A stretch of DNA of 64,000 bases, from the NCBI GenBank assembly GCA_015709495.1, contig CP054189.1:744001-808000 (forward strand), read 5' to 3'. Both the position numbers and the translations under genes were made by a program. Of the stretch, positions 42,259 to 51,331 are shown piece after piece (positions within the stretch are counted from its first letter, which is position 1; the number at the start of each line of letters is the position of its first letter). The DNA comes from Chthonomonadaceae bacterium (lineage in GTDB: Bacteria > Armatimonadota > Fimbriimonadia > Fimbriimonadales > Fimbriimonadaceae). The notes below the pieces were generated by a model. It was given only the letters and a program-made list of their open reading frames with translations, made no database searches and had not been told where the DNA came from.

Positions 42259-42933
42259 ATGAATCGGCTACCTATCATTGCACTAGCGAGCGCCGCCCTT
42301 TGCGGATCAGCGCTTGCTTTTCCTACGATGAACTTCGACAGCAAAGGAAAGGGCAGGAACGTCAAGATTTCGGTCGACGAAGGCGACCACTACTCTACGG
42401 TCTTCAGCGGCGAACTGAACCTCTGGTTCAACACTTCCGCCACCGACTCCGTCCTTCTGACCGGCTTCTGCACGACGCCCGACGTCGTGATGTCGGGTGG
42501 GACATGGGGAGTGACGGCCACCGACACGACTTTCCTTGGCAGCAAGGGCGGGCAGATCGCTCACCTGGTCAACACCTACGCGCCGTCCATCTTCGCAGCG
42601 GGCGATACTTCGGCGCACAAGGACGCGGCCATGGCCCTTCAACTCGCCGTTTGGGAGATCGCGTTCGAGACCTCCTCGACGTTTGACGTCACCGACGGCC
42701 TGTTCCGCGCCACGAGGACGGACGGAAGCGCGTTCACGACCGCCCAGACCAGCCTCATCAATACGTACCTCAGCGACGATGGATCAGACGTTGCCCCGCT
42801 CTATGCGGCCGCGCTCGATCAACACGGCCACCGCACCAGCCAGGACATCGTCACCCCCGTGCCGGAACCGGCCTCCCTCGGCGCGCTTGCGGTCGGACTC
42901 CTTGGCGTGCTTCGACGCCGCAACGCGAAGTAA
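42259..42933 (+). CDS. PEP-CTERM surface protein with thioester-like motif, sigma-54 promoter
   Basis: 224 residues. Signal peptide MNRLPIIALASAALCGSALA and C-terminal sorting signal VPEPASLGALAVGLLGVLRRRNAK. The domain has Cys71 (FCTTP) and Gln128 (LQLAVWE) 57 residues later, with the same order and similar flanking motifs as in the PEP-CTERM protein at 35753-36361, which suggests a shared thioester-type fold. The gene has its own sigma-54 type promoter and a strong intrinsic terminator, so it is a monocistronic unit. Confidence 0.93.
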   Translation: MNRLPIIALASAALCGSALAFPTMNFDSKGKGRNVKISVDEGDHYSTVFSGELNLWFNTSATDSVLLTGFCTTPDVVMSGGTWGVTATDTTFLGSKGGQIAHLVNTYAPSIFAAGDTSAHKDAAMALQLAVWEIAFETSSTFDVTDGLFRATRTDGSAFTTAQTSLINTYLSDDGSDVAPLYAAALDQHGHRTSQDIVTPVPEPASLGALAVGLLGVLRRRNAK

Positions 42934-42959
42934 CTCTTTCATTGGTTCGCTTGCGCTTT

Positions 42960-42993
42960 GGACCGAGAGCAAATGCTTTCGGTCCATTTTTTT
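42960..42993 (+). terminator. Intrinsic terminator of the PEP-CTERM gene
   Basis: Stem GGACCGAGAGC paired with GCTTTCGGTCC (one G-T pair) around an AAAT loop, followed by ATTTTTTT. Lies 27 bases after the stop at 42933. Strong Rho-independent terminator. Confidence 0.9.
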
Positions 42994-43048
42994 CACTATC
43001 CGCCCAGAGAGGTGACCCAAACGGTGGGACAACCGCACTTGGGCAGAG

Positions 43049-43951
43049 CTACTTGAAGTGCCTTCCGACTTCGTTGGCGTAGTCCTTCCCCAGCCAGTGC
43101 GCATTCTCGGACAGCCAGTCGCTCAGTTTCGTCGAGCACTTCGCGGGCTCGGTGGAAACCAACATTCCGCTCATAAGCCCCCTGACCTCTTCACGGGTGA
43201 GTACCACATCCTTCATCCTGGTTCCAAGTAGAGCGCTCGCCCAGTAGGCGCAGCTTGGAGGCATGTGGACAATCCGCGCAGGGCGCCCGATCGCCTCAGC
43301 GATACGTCGCACCCAATCGCCGAAGGCGAACGCTTCAGGGCCGCAAGCGTCCGTTGTTTCCGAGCCCTTTGCGTCCAGACTTGCCAGCATTAGCGCCGCA
43401 TAGTCCTCCACAAAAGTGGGCTGCATCCCGTATTTCCCGCTTCCGGGCACACCGAAAAGGGGGAGATTCCTCAACACCCACGCGATGTTGTTGATCAACA
43501 CGTCTTCCCTGCCGAAGATCACGTTCGGTCGAAGGATCGTGAATGGGATTCCTGTCGCCTTGAGGTGTTCTTCGACCTGGGCCTTGCCACGGTAGTAGCC
43601 GAGAGGCGATTGGAGCGAGGGGTTCGTGATGCTGGTGTGGACGATTCGCCCGACGCCCGCTCTGCTGGCGGCGTCGAAGAGCAGCTTCGAGTTCTCGACC
43701 GCCCTCTCAAAGGTCATGCCGCGGTAGGGAAAACGAATCCAGTACGTATTCACAAACGCATGCGCGCCCTTCATGGCCTCCACGAGGCCGTCTGGATCAC
43801 TAAAATCCATTCGCGCAACTTCAACCTTGCTTCCAAAGGGGTTGGGGCGGTCAGGGTGTCCGGTGAGAGTACGCACGGGCTCGCCACGCTCGACAAGCAG
43901 CTTTGTGAGGTACTTGCCTGAGTACGAGAATGCGCCGGTGACGATCGTCAT
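43049..43951 (-). CDS. NAD(P)-binding protein, NmrA/atypical SDR type
   Basis: 300 residues from ATG 43951 with an AGGAAG site. N-terminal MTIVTGAFSYSGKYLTKLL is the nucleotide-binding Rossmann start (TGAxxxxG pattern) of NmrA-like proteins, and ILRPNVIFG and AGVGRIVHTSITNP are typical strands. The Tyr of the classical SDR YxxxK is replaced by YYRGKAQVEEHL, so an active dehydrogenase is possible. Substrate unknown. The gene stands alone before the large beta-helix gene on the same strand. Confidence 0.88.
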   Translation of the reverse strand: MTIVTGAFSYSGKYLTKLLVERGEPVRTLTGHPDRPNPFGSKVEVARMDFSDPDGLVEAMKGAHAFVNTYWIRFPYRGMTFERAVENSKLLFDAASRAGVGRIVHTSITNPSLQSPLGYYRGKAQVEEHLKATGIPFTILRPNVIFGREDVLINNIAWVLRNLPLFGVPGSGKYGMQPTFVEDYAALMLASLDAKGSETTDACGPEAFAFGDWVRRIAEAIGRPARIVHMPPSCAYWASALLGTRMKDVVLTREEVRGLMSGMLVSTEPAKCSTKLSDWLSENAHWLGKDYANEVGRHFK

Positions 43952-44064
43952 TTTGGTTCTTCCTGTCCAGCACGGTACCCGGCACCAGGGGAAGCCAAGG
44001 TTCGAATCCAATACCGCACCCTTCCGGTAGAGGTCTTCATTCGAGGAAGCAAGGATTGATCTTG

Positions 44065-46452
44065 CTACTTGGGTCGAATGCTCAGTTTGAGCGTCGAATA
44101 CCCATCGATCTCGAAGTGCTCGATCCGAATCCTGTGCCTGCCGCCAAGCGAAACCTGCGCGGAGTCGAGGGTCGGGCCGTGCCATGTCCAGTTCTCGATC
44201 ACGAGCTTGTCGTCGATCCAGACTTTCACGCCGTCATCGCTCGTGACCTCAAGCACGTATTCTCCAGGGGGAATCTGGAACGTCCCTTCAGCGAGCGTCG
44301 CAAAGAAGTCCGTCGGGAGCCCTGGGCCGATCGCGCCGCCCCATGCATAGTTCAGTTCCTGGACGCGCTCCTCCCGGATCGCCTTGCCCTCCTTGAGCAG
44401 CTTCCTGAAGGCCTCGTACTGAGTCCGAGGTTCCTGCGTGCCCTTGTCGTAAGCGAACCACTTCACGGTCCAATCGATCGGCAAGTGAAACCTCCGATAG
44501 CCGAATCTCACTGGCTGACCCGCGGGGGTGACCCTGCCGCGGAAGTCTGTAGTCGCTTCGCCCACGTACTCGAATTCAAGCTGGCGATCGATCGACTGCC
44601 CGGCCTCGTACTTGACCCTGAGGAACGTGGGGGTTGGGAAGTGGGTCGGCGCATGGCCGATCTCCTTCCAGTTCTCGCCGTCGGCAGAGGTGGCGACGAT
44701 CTTCATGTCCACGGCCCGCAAGAGCCTCGCCATGCCCGGCGGGCCCAACACCTCGAAGACCTGCTCTCCGTTTTCGATCTTCGTTCTGGGCCAGAGCTTG
44801 GGCGACTTGAAGTCGTAGGGCCCCCACTCATCCACGAGAATGTAGCGCCTGCCCCTGAGTTGGCCCGCCTTCAGGAACGGGCGAATGCCGCCCTCGAGGG
44901 GGCGAGGGGCGAACGGCGCGACCGCGCCTTGGAGCGGCTCGACACCTTTGAAATCGCTCGGCATGGGGTACCACGCGACTTGGAACCTCGCAAGGTAGTC
45001 CTCGGTTTTGAGATCGAGCCCCTGGATTACGTTTCCGCTCCCCAACATGAGGGGGGGCGACGGCTTGTAGGAGGGGTCGGTCTCGATCGAGTTATCAACG
45101 CCTTCGGGGATCGGAATAGCCTCCGTGGCGAGCACGAGATTCCCCCGGAACTGGAGTCCCGGCGCTTGGCCGTCCACCTTCACGACCTCTTTCACGCTGC
45201 CAAAGAGGTTGCCAAGGATGCGCGCGCCCTTGGTGTCTCGCAGCCGCACCGCAGTTCCGGCGAGGTCATGGAACTGGTTCTCGTGAAGGTACGGGTCGCG
45301 GCTCGAAGTGTCTCTGTTCTTCGGGTAGCCCCAGTTGGGGTCTTGGCTGGGGTTTTGCCAAAGAACGATCCCGTTCAAATCGCGCCGGAAGACGTTTCGA
45401 TAGAACTCATTGTCCTGCCCGTGCTCGAGGGCGATGCCTTCGGCGTTCAGCCCGAAAGTATTGGCGATCACCTTCGTGTCGTAGCTGTAGCCGCCCCAAA
45501 TCCCGTGCCAGCACTCGAGGATCAGGTTGTTGACGAACGAGTTGCGGCTGAAGGTGGCCTCGATCCCGTTCGTCGGCGCGTGGCTGAAGTCGTTGCCGAA
45601 AAGCAGGTTGTCGTTGCAGCCCCCTTGCCCGGTGTCCATCGTGGTCTGGCCCGCCCACAAAAAGAACCCATCGCCGCCGTGCGTCACGGAGTTGTAGGCG
45701 AACACGTTCTTGTGAGACTGCTCGTAGACGAGGATGCCTGCGGAGTCCTGACCCCTGTTGTAGACGCCGTGACTGTAGCCCCGAACGCACCAGTCGATCC
45801 GGTTGTGGAGGATGCGGTTCGCGCTCGATCGGTACATCGCAAGCCCCACGCCGGAGAGAAACGAGAAGTTGGAGTTCCCCACGAGCCCCTGATCGCACCG
45901 GGTGAGCATGAGTCCGTTGAGCGAGCCGATCACTCGAAGGTTCCGCACCTCGAACCCGTCGCAATCTTCGAGATAGGCCCCACACCCCTTGGCGATCCAC
46001 TCACCCTTTTCGTTGTGGTGATAGCTCATCCAGTCCGCGCCGTCCTCGCGGTCCAGCGTCGAAAGCAAGCGCGGTTTGTAGCCGTAGGAAAAGTCGCAGT
46101 CCAGTACCTTGAGACCCCGGACGCCTCGGGCGAAAAGCCCGATCCTGTAGCCTCGGGCCTTGAGGTTCTTGACCGTAACGTTCGAGCCCTCGACGATCAG
46201 GGCGGTCCCCTTTCTCCGGTCGGGATCGACGTCTTCACCGGTTCCCCGCAAAGTCGCGCCGCCAAAGTCCACGACGATTCCGTCGCCCTGAATGCGGATC
46301 GCCGAGGATTGGGCGTCGTCTGCCGCGTTTGCGAATTCGTACACCTTGGCGACGACTCTGGCCGAGCCCCGAATCACCATTCCGGGCTGAAGTTCGATCG
46401 CTTGTTCCGAACCGGGCGCAAGACTCATGCAAAGGGCGGCGAGGTAGATCAT
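44065..46452 (-). CDS. Large secreted beta-helix protein with PA14 domain
   Basis: 795 residues from ATG 46452, which has a GGAG site and a signal peptide (MIYLAALCMSLAPGSEQ). The first 400 residues show right-handed beta-helix coils with N-rich turns (GGCNDNLLFGNDFSHA, NRILHNRIDWCVRGYSHG). A middle section binds context unknown. The final domain (FQIPPGEYVLEVTSDDGVKVWIDD and following) is a PA14 lectin-like beta-barrel that binds carbohydrate. Probable extracellular polysaccharide-active or binding protein. The spacing of 16 bases to the amidohydrolase upstream suggests co-transcription. Confidence 0.88.
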   Translation of the reverse strand: MIYLAALCMSLAPGSEQAIELQPGMVIRGSARVVAKVYEFANAADDAQSSAIRIQGDGIVVDFGGATLRGTGEDVDPDRRKGTALIVEGSNVTVKNLKARGYRIGLFARGVRGLKVLDCDFSYGYKPRLLSTLDREDGADWMSYHHNEKGEWIAKGCGAYLEDCDGFEVRNLRVIGSLNGLMLTRCDQGLVGNSNFSFLSGVGLAMYRSSANRILHNRIDWCVRGYSHGVYNRGQDSAGILVYEQSHKNVFAYNSVTHGGDGFFLWAGQTTMDTGQGGCNDNLLFGNDFSHAPTNGIEATFSRNSFVNNLILECWHGIWGGYSYDTKVIANTFGLNAEGIALEHGQDNEFYRNVFRRDLNGIVLWQNPSQDPNWGYPKNRDTSSRDPYLHENQFHDLAGTAVRLRDTKGARILGNLFGSVKEVVKVDGQAPGLQFRGNLVLATEAIPIPEGVDNSIETDPSYKPSPPLMLGSGNVIQGLDLKTEDYLARFQVAWYPMPSDFKGVEPLQGAVAPFAPRPLEGGIRPFLKAGQLRGRRYILVDEWGPYDFKSPKLWPRTKIENGEQVFEVLGPPGMARLLRAVDMKIVATSADGENWKEIGHAPTHFPTPTFLRVKYEAGQSIDRQLEFEYVGEATTDFRGRVTPAGQPVRFGYRRFHLPIDWTVKWFAYDKGTQEPRTQYEAFRKLLKEGKAIREERVQELNYAWGGAIGPGLPTDFFATLAEGTFQIPPGEYVLEVTSDDGVKVWIDDKLVIENWTWHGPTLDSAQVSLGGRHRIRIEHFEIDGYSTLKLSIRPK

Positions 46453-46468
46453 GGCGCTCCGCCAGCTT

Positions 46469-48091
46469 TTACCCGGCTTTTCGTACTCTTCGCCCCTCCA
46501 CCCACACTTCGACCGGCCGGATCTGATCCCAGCGGCGGAACGGTCCAAACGGCGACGCATTCAGGATGAGGAAGTCGGCCCGGTAACCCGGCTCGATCTT
46601 GCCGATCTCGTCTTCCATGAACATCGCGTAGGCGGCGTAGGTCGTATAGCAGCGAAGGGCCTCAGCCACCGTCAGGTTTTCTTGCGTCATCCAGAACTTG
46701 CCGTCGAGCGTCTTTCCTGTGACTGCGGCCTCGATTCCGAGGAACGGATTGATGGAAACGACGGGCCAATCGGAGCCGAAGGCCACGATTGCGCCGGAAT
46801 CGAGCAGCGACTTGAAGGCGTAGCTCGCCCTGCATCGACGCTCGCCGATGCGCTCTTCGGCATATCTCCCGTCGTCCGCCTTGTGATAGGGCTGCATGCT
46901 GGCGATCACGCCGAGCGCGCCAAACCGGGGGATGTCTTCGGCCAAGAGGTGTTGCGTGTGCTCGCTCCGGCACCTCGCCGCGCGAAGTTGTGGATAGGCC
47001 TTTTGAAGGATATTGAGCAACACGTGGTTCGCTTCGTCGCCGATCGCGTGGCAGATCGTTTGGAGCCCCGCTCCTTGAGCGTCGCGGCAGTCCTTCTCAA
47101 ACTCGCCTTCGATCATGCCCGGCATCGGCAGGCCGCGCCAGTCTTCTTTTCCGGGCTCGTTATCAGAAAACGGGTCGCGCATATAGGCGGTCCGGGAGCC
47201 GAGCGAGCCATCCATGTACGCCTTGAATCCCCGGACGGCCACCCATCCGTCGCGCCCCTTGAACCCCTTGAGCGCCTCTCTCGCCCCCGAAACCGAACCC
47301 ACGGTCGGGTACAAGGAGAACCGCACCGACAGGCCGCCCTCCTGGGCTAACTTCTCGTAACGCGACAAGTCTCCCAGCCCGGAAATGTCGCTGACGGCCG
47401 TGACGCCGTACTTGTTGGCTTCCTCCATCGCTTGCCGAAGCGCCTTCAGAACCTGACCCTCCGTCGCCGGGGGAATCCTGCGGCCCACGAGGCCCTGAGC
47501 CGTCTCACGGAGAATGCCTGTAGGCTCGCCCGTGGCCGGGTCCTTATCGATCACTCCGCCCGGCGGGTTGGGCGTGTCCTTGGTGATCCCCGCAAGTCGG
47601 AGCGCCGCGGAGTTCGCAAGCCCTGAATGGCCGTCCATCCGGTCGAGCCACAGCGGACGGCCCCCGGTCACGGCATCAACCCACTCCTTGCGCGGAGATT
47701 CGGGCTTGGCCCAGCTTTCAACCGTCCATTGCCCGCCCAGAATCCACTCTTGGGGCCCCAATCTTTCGGCGTACTCCCTAACTTTGCGGATGAAGTCCTC
47801 TTTGTCCGCGGCTTCGCGCAGGATGAGGCGCGACACGTCGAGACCTCCTCCGATCATGTGCGCGTGGGAGTCGATAAGGCCAGGAAGCACCGTCCGCCCT
47901 TGCGCGTCGATCCGCTGGGTCCTGGGGCCGATGTAGGAGCCGTTCCGGTCCCCCACATACACGAACCGGCCCTGCCGAACCGCGGCGAATTCGGCGAACG
48001 TCGGCCTTCCGTCGCTCCAAATCTTAGCGTTCTCGATCACGAGGTCGGCGGGCGCGACGACCCACGGCAGCACAAGGGCAAGGAACGTCAT
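46469..48091 (-). CDS. YtcJ-like metal-dependent amidohydrolase
   Basis: 540 residues from ATG 48091 (possible signal peptide MTFLALVLPWVVA). The amidohydrolase-3 pattern is present: LPGLIDSHAHMIGG (metal-binding HxH), a lysine region in FKAYMDGSLGSRTA, ICHAIGDEANHV (His), RSEHTQHLL and AFGSDWPVVSINP (Asp). Members hydrolyse formamides or N-acyl groups. The actual substrate is not evident. Together with the beta-helix protein it may act on an extracellular N-acylated compound, which is speculation. Confidence 0.92.
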   Translation of the reverse strand: MTFLALVLPWVVAPADLVIENAKIWSDGRPTFAEFAAVRQGRFVYVGDRNGSYIGPRTQRIDAQGRTVLPGLIDSHAHMIGGGLDVSRLILREAADKEDFIRKVREYAERLGPQEWILGGQWTVESWAKPESPRKEWVDAVTGGRPLWLDRMDGHSGLANSAALRLAGITKDTPNPPGGVIDKDPATGEPTGILRETAQGLVGRRIPPATEGQVLKALRQAMEEANKYGVTAVSDISGLGDLSRYEKLAQEGGLSVRFSLYPTVGSVSGAREALKGFKGRDGWVAVRGFKAYMDGSLGSRTAYMRDPFSDNEPGKEDWRGLPMPGMIEGEFEKDCRDAQGAGLQTICHAIGDEANHVLLNILQKAYPQLRAARCRSEHTQHLLAEDIPRFGALGVIASMQPYHKADDGRYAEERIGERRCRASYAFKSLLDSGAIVAFGSDWPVVSINPFLGIEAAVTGKTLDGKFWMTQENLTVAEALRCYTTYAAYAMFMEDEIGKIEPGYRADFLILNASPFGPFRRWDQIRPVEVWVEGRRVRKAG

Positions 48092-48157
48092 GGGACAAGG
48101 TTCCACGCGCCGCTTGCTTCTTCCTTCCCAAAAAGGACCTCGAGCACCCGTCAGAGT

Positions 48158-50770
48158 CTACGGGCGTCGGGCCACTTCGGCCATGTCGTTCCAGTTGGCG
48201 CCGAGCTTCGCGTCGACCTCGATGGGCACGCTAAGTTCCAAGGCCGATTCCATAGCCGAGCGGATCGGCTCGATCAGATCACGCTCTCCTTCGGCGAGTT
48301 CAAAGACCAACTCGTCGTGAACCTGGAGAAGCATCAGGGTTTGGCGTCCTTCGAGCAGGTCTTGCGCGCGGATCATCGCGAGTTTGATGAGGTCGGCAGC
48401 CGTGCCCTGTAAGGGGGCGTTGATGGCCTGCCGCTCGGCATACAGCCTCTCGTTGCGATTCTGCGCGTGGATTTCCGGGAAGTAGCGCCGCCTCCCGCAC
48501 AGCGTCGTGGTGAATCCCTTGGCCCGCGCCTCAGCGATCATCGACTCGGTAAAGGCCTTCACGCTGGGGAAGCGCTGGAAATAGGTCTCAATGAGGGTTC
48601 GGGCTTCGGCGACTGAGAACTCGCCCCCCAACTGATTGGCCAGTCCAAAGTCGGTCACGCCGTAAAGCACCGCGTAGTTGAGCATCTTGGCGTAGCGGCG
48701 ATGCTCCTTCGAAACGGCGTTCTCGGGTTCGCCAAACATGAGCGAAGCCGTCACCGTATGAACATCCTCGCGCCGTTCGAAAGCGCTCACCAGGGCTGGA
48801 TCGTGGCACATGTGGGCAAGCAAACGCAGTTCAACTTGCGAATAGTCGAACGACGCGAGATCAAACCCCTCAGAGGCGACGAACGCCCGGCGAATCTCGC
48901 GTCCCAGTTCGGTTCGAATTGGGATGTTCTGCAAGTTGGGATCGTTCGAACTGAGCCGACCCGTAGCGGCGACCGTCTGGTTGAACGTCGTATGAATCCG
49001 CCCATCCTCCGCGATCATCCTCGGCAAGGCGTCGGCGTAGGTGGACTTGAGCTTCGTCAGTTCCCGCCACGAAAGGACCTCTCGAACGATCGCGTGTTCA
49101 GGCGCGAGGTTTTGGAGCACTTCCGCACCCGTCGCGTAGCCTGTTTTGGTCTTCTTGTCAGAGGGCAGGCCGAGCTTCTCAAAGAGCACCTCGCCGAGTT
49201 GCTTGGGGGAGCCGATGTTGAACTCCTCCCCAGCGAGTTCATAGACCCTCGCCGTGGTCGCCTCGATGTCCTTGCCCAGCTTGGCGGAGAACTCGGTAAG
49301 CACCGCCTTGCTGGTGGCGATGCCGCGCCTCTCCATTTCGGCAAGTAGGGGCGCGAGGGGCTGCTCGATCGAGACCAGAACGGAGAGTTGCGACTCCTTT
49401 TCGAGCCGATCCTTCATTTCCGCCCGCAATCGAAACAACCCGACCGCGGCCTGTTCGGCGGATTCGGGTGGGGGACAGTCGAGGTACCCCTGAATAAGCT
49501 GGCGCAGCGGGTAATCCGAGCGGCCGGGCTGGAGTACGTAGGCCGCAAGCAGGGCGTCAAACGCCACGGGCGACTTCCCAAGCGAGGGCATCGCGCGGAA
49601 AAGCTGCTTGGAGTCGTGGGTGATCACTTGGCTCGGACGCTCTTCAAAGAGCCGCATCGCCCAAGCGAGGGGCGCCCGAAGAACCTTTTCGCCCCTGCAA
49701 ATCCAGGCTTGGGAAGCCTCGTCCGCAAACATCGCTCCCTGGCCTGCCCCTTGGAACTCCGTGAGGAGCGCGAATTCCCGGTCGCCCACAAACTCAACGA
49801 GGGCTTCCCAGTCCGTTGCGTCGGCGGCCTCGGCGCGGAGCGTCTCGCGGACCTCTTCGGCCGTCGCCGCCACAGATTCCGGCGAACCCTCGAGGTAGGG
49901 CGAAAGAACCGTCCCGACCCTCCGCGAGTGATTCCGCATTTCGAACGAATCCAGCATCGCCTTGGCCGCATCGAACTCAGCCGAGGTCAAACGGAACGGC
50001 CGGAAGTCGTACTGGACATCCACATCGCGCACAATCGTGGCGAGCCACTTGGACTTCGGCAGTTGCTCCTTGGCAGGATAGATCTTCTTCTGGTACTTGG
50101 GTTCGACCTGATCGAGATGAGCCAGGATTTCTTCGACCGAAGCCCACTTCTGCAGAAGGTCCGTCGCGCCCTTCGCGCCGATCCCGGGGACTCCGGGGAT
50201 GTTGTCGCTCGGGTCGCCTACAATCGCTTTCCAGTCGGGAAGCCGCTCGGGTTCGACACCGAACCTCTCGATGACGTCTTCGGGGGAGTACACCTTTGTG
50301 TCGGTCACTCCAGTTCGGGGGACGATCACCGACACCGCAGAGTCGACGAGTTGGAGTTGGTCGAGGTCGCCGGTGAGGATCGTGGTCTCGTATCCCTTTC
50401 CTTCGGCAAGCTTGGAGATCGTTCCGATGATGTCGTCGGCTTCGAAGCCTGTAACTTCGAGGGTGGGGATGCCCAGCGCCGAAATGAACTCACGCGCGGC
50501 GACGAGTTGGGAGATCAGCTCGGGTGGGGTCTCCGATCGGGTGCCTTTGTATTCGGAGTACTCCGCATGTCGGAAGGTCTTGCCGGGCGCATCGAGCGCG
50601 ACGACCACGCCATCGGGTCTCAGGTTTTCAAGCGCATAGAACAGCATTCCCGTGAAGCTGAAGAGCGCGTTGGTGGGCCTGCCGTCGCTGGTGCTGAGGA
50701 ATCGAGTGGCGTGGAACGCCCGGAACAGCAGGCTATACCCATCGATCACCAGCAACTTCCGATCCGGCAT
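48158..50770 (-). CDS. polA: DNA polymerase I
   Basis: 870 residues. The N-terminal 5'-3' exonuclease is intact (VIDGYSLLFRAFHA, GFEADDIIGT, TGDLDQLQLVD, GDPSDNIPGVPGIGAKGA). The middle 3'-5' exonuclease-type region, around residues 310-400, lacks the DxE and later Asp that bind metal (seen as EFALLTEFQG), so there is probably no proofreading, as in Thermus-type enzymes. The polymerase domain has motif A DYSQVELRLLAH and motif C QVHDELVFEL. Repair and Okazaki-fragment processing are the expected roles. Confidence 0.97.
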   Translation of the reverse strand: MPDRKLLVIDGYSLLFRAFHATRFLSTSDGRPTNALFSFTGMLFYALENLRPDGVVVALDAPGKTFRHAEYSEYKGTRSETPPELISQLVAAREFISALGIPTLEVTGFEADDIIGTISKLAEGKGYETTILTGDLDQLQLVDSAVSVIVPRTGVTDTKVYSPEDVIERFGVEPERLPDWKAIVGDPSDNIPGVPGIGAKGATDLLQKWASVEEILAHLDQVEPKYQKKIYPAKEQLPKSKWLATIVRDVDVQYDFRPFRLTSAEFDAAKAMLDSFEMRNHSRRVGTVLSPYLEGSPESVAATAEEVRETLRAEAADATDWEALVEFVGDREFALLTEFQGAGQGAMFADEASQAWICRGEKVLRAPLAWAMRLFEERPSQVITHDSKQLFRAMPSLGKSPVAFDALLAAYVLQPGRSDYPLRQLIQGYLDCPPPESAEQAAVGLFRLRAEMKDRLEKESQLSVLVSIEQPLAPLLAEMERRGIATSKAVLTEFSAKLGKDIEATTARVYELAGEEFNIGSPKQLGEVLFEKLGLPSDKKTKTGYATGAEVLQNLAPEHAIVREVLSWRELTKLKSTYADALPRMIAEDGRIHTTFNQTVAATGRLSSNDPNLQNIPIRTELGREIRRAFVASEGFDLASFDYSQVELRLLAHMCHDPALVSAFERREDVHTVTASLMFGEPENAVSKEHRRYAKMLNYAVLYGVTDFGLANQLGGEFSVAEARTLIETYFQRFPSVKAFTESMIAEARAKGFTTTLCGRRRYFPEIHAQNRNERLYAERQAINAPLQGTAADLIKLAMIRAQDLLEGRQTLMLLQVHDELVFELAEGERDLIEPIRSAMESALELSVPIEVDAKLGANWNDMAEVARRP

Positions 50771-50908
50771 GACGGTACGTTACCTCGGAGGGGGAGCCTG
50801 CGGAAGCGCCGTTTCGGGGAGGAAACCGGTCGAGCAGGTAGAATACGGTTTTCTGCGACTTTTGCCAGCGCATTCCAAAGGAGACCGGGACGCTCCCGGA
50901 CTGAACCT

Positions 50909-51241
50909 ATGGTTTACCGGCCCATTCGTTACGAACAGATTATGAAGATCGCTGAGGACTACGACGTTCGCGCGCGTCGCATGTTCAACGGGATGGGCAT
51001 CTACACCGGCGAGAGGATGTTCGCCTTTCTTTACGACGAGGAGATCGGACTCAAGCTCTCGCCCGAGCACCAACAGGAAGCCCTCGCGCTGCCGGGAGCC
51101 GAGCCGCTCCGACCCGACCCGCAAGGCGAGCCAATGAAGGAGTACGTGAAGATGCCCCATGAGGTGCTCGACAACTACGAGGTGTTGGCCCAGTGGATCG
51201 AGCGCAGCACGACGTACGTCCAGCGGAAGATCGCCCGATAG
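50909..51241 (+). CDS. TfoX N-terminal domain protein
   Basis: 110 residues from ATG 50909, no strong ribosome site. It matches the N-terminal TfoX/Sxy domain in order (YEQIMKIAEDYDVRARRMFNGMGIYTGERMFAFLYDEEIGLKLS, RKIAR end). TfoX regulates competence in some gammaproteobacteria, but short proteins with only this domain are widespread with unknown function. It is divergent from polA. Confidence 0.88.
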   Translation: MVYRPIRYEQIMKIAEDYDVRARRMFNGMGIYTGERMFAFLYDEEIGLKLSPEHQQEALALPGAEPLRPDPQGEPMKEYVKMPHEVLDNYEVLAQWIERSTTYVQRKIAR

Positions 51242-51331
51242 GCTGGCGCATCGCTGAATGCAGGGCCGCTTGGCCGTTCTCGCGAATGAGCGAAACTCCG
51301 CGTCGCGCTCGGCCGTAGCTGTTACAGGACC

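Noticed and set aside
45490-45520. Second sigma-54 like box (TGGCACG-GGAT-TTGG on the minus strand)
   Set aside because: It lies inside the beta-helix gene, the -12 element lacks GC and no gene start follows.
44056-46569. 837-codon plus-strand frame opposite the beta-helix gene
   Set aside because: Mirror frame caused by codon bias; the minus strand has a signal peptide, beta-helix coils and a PA14 domain.
49388-50908. Upstream extension of the TfoX frame opposite polA
   Set aside because: The extension is antisense to polA; the TfoX domain begins exactly at ATG 50909.
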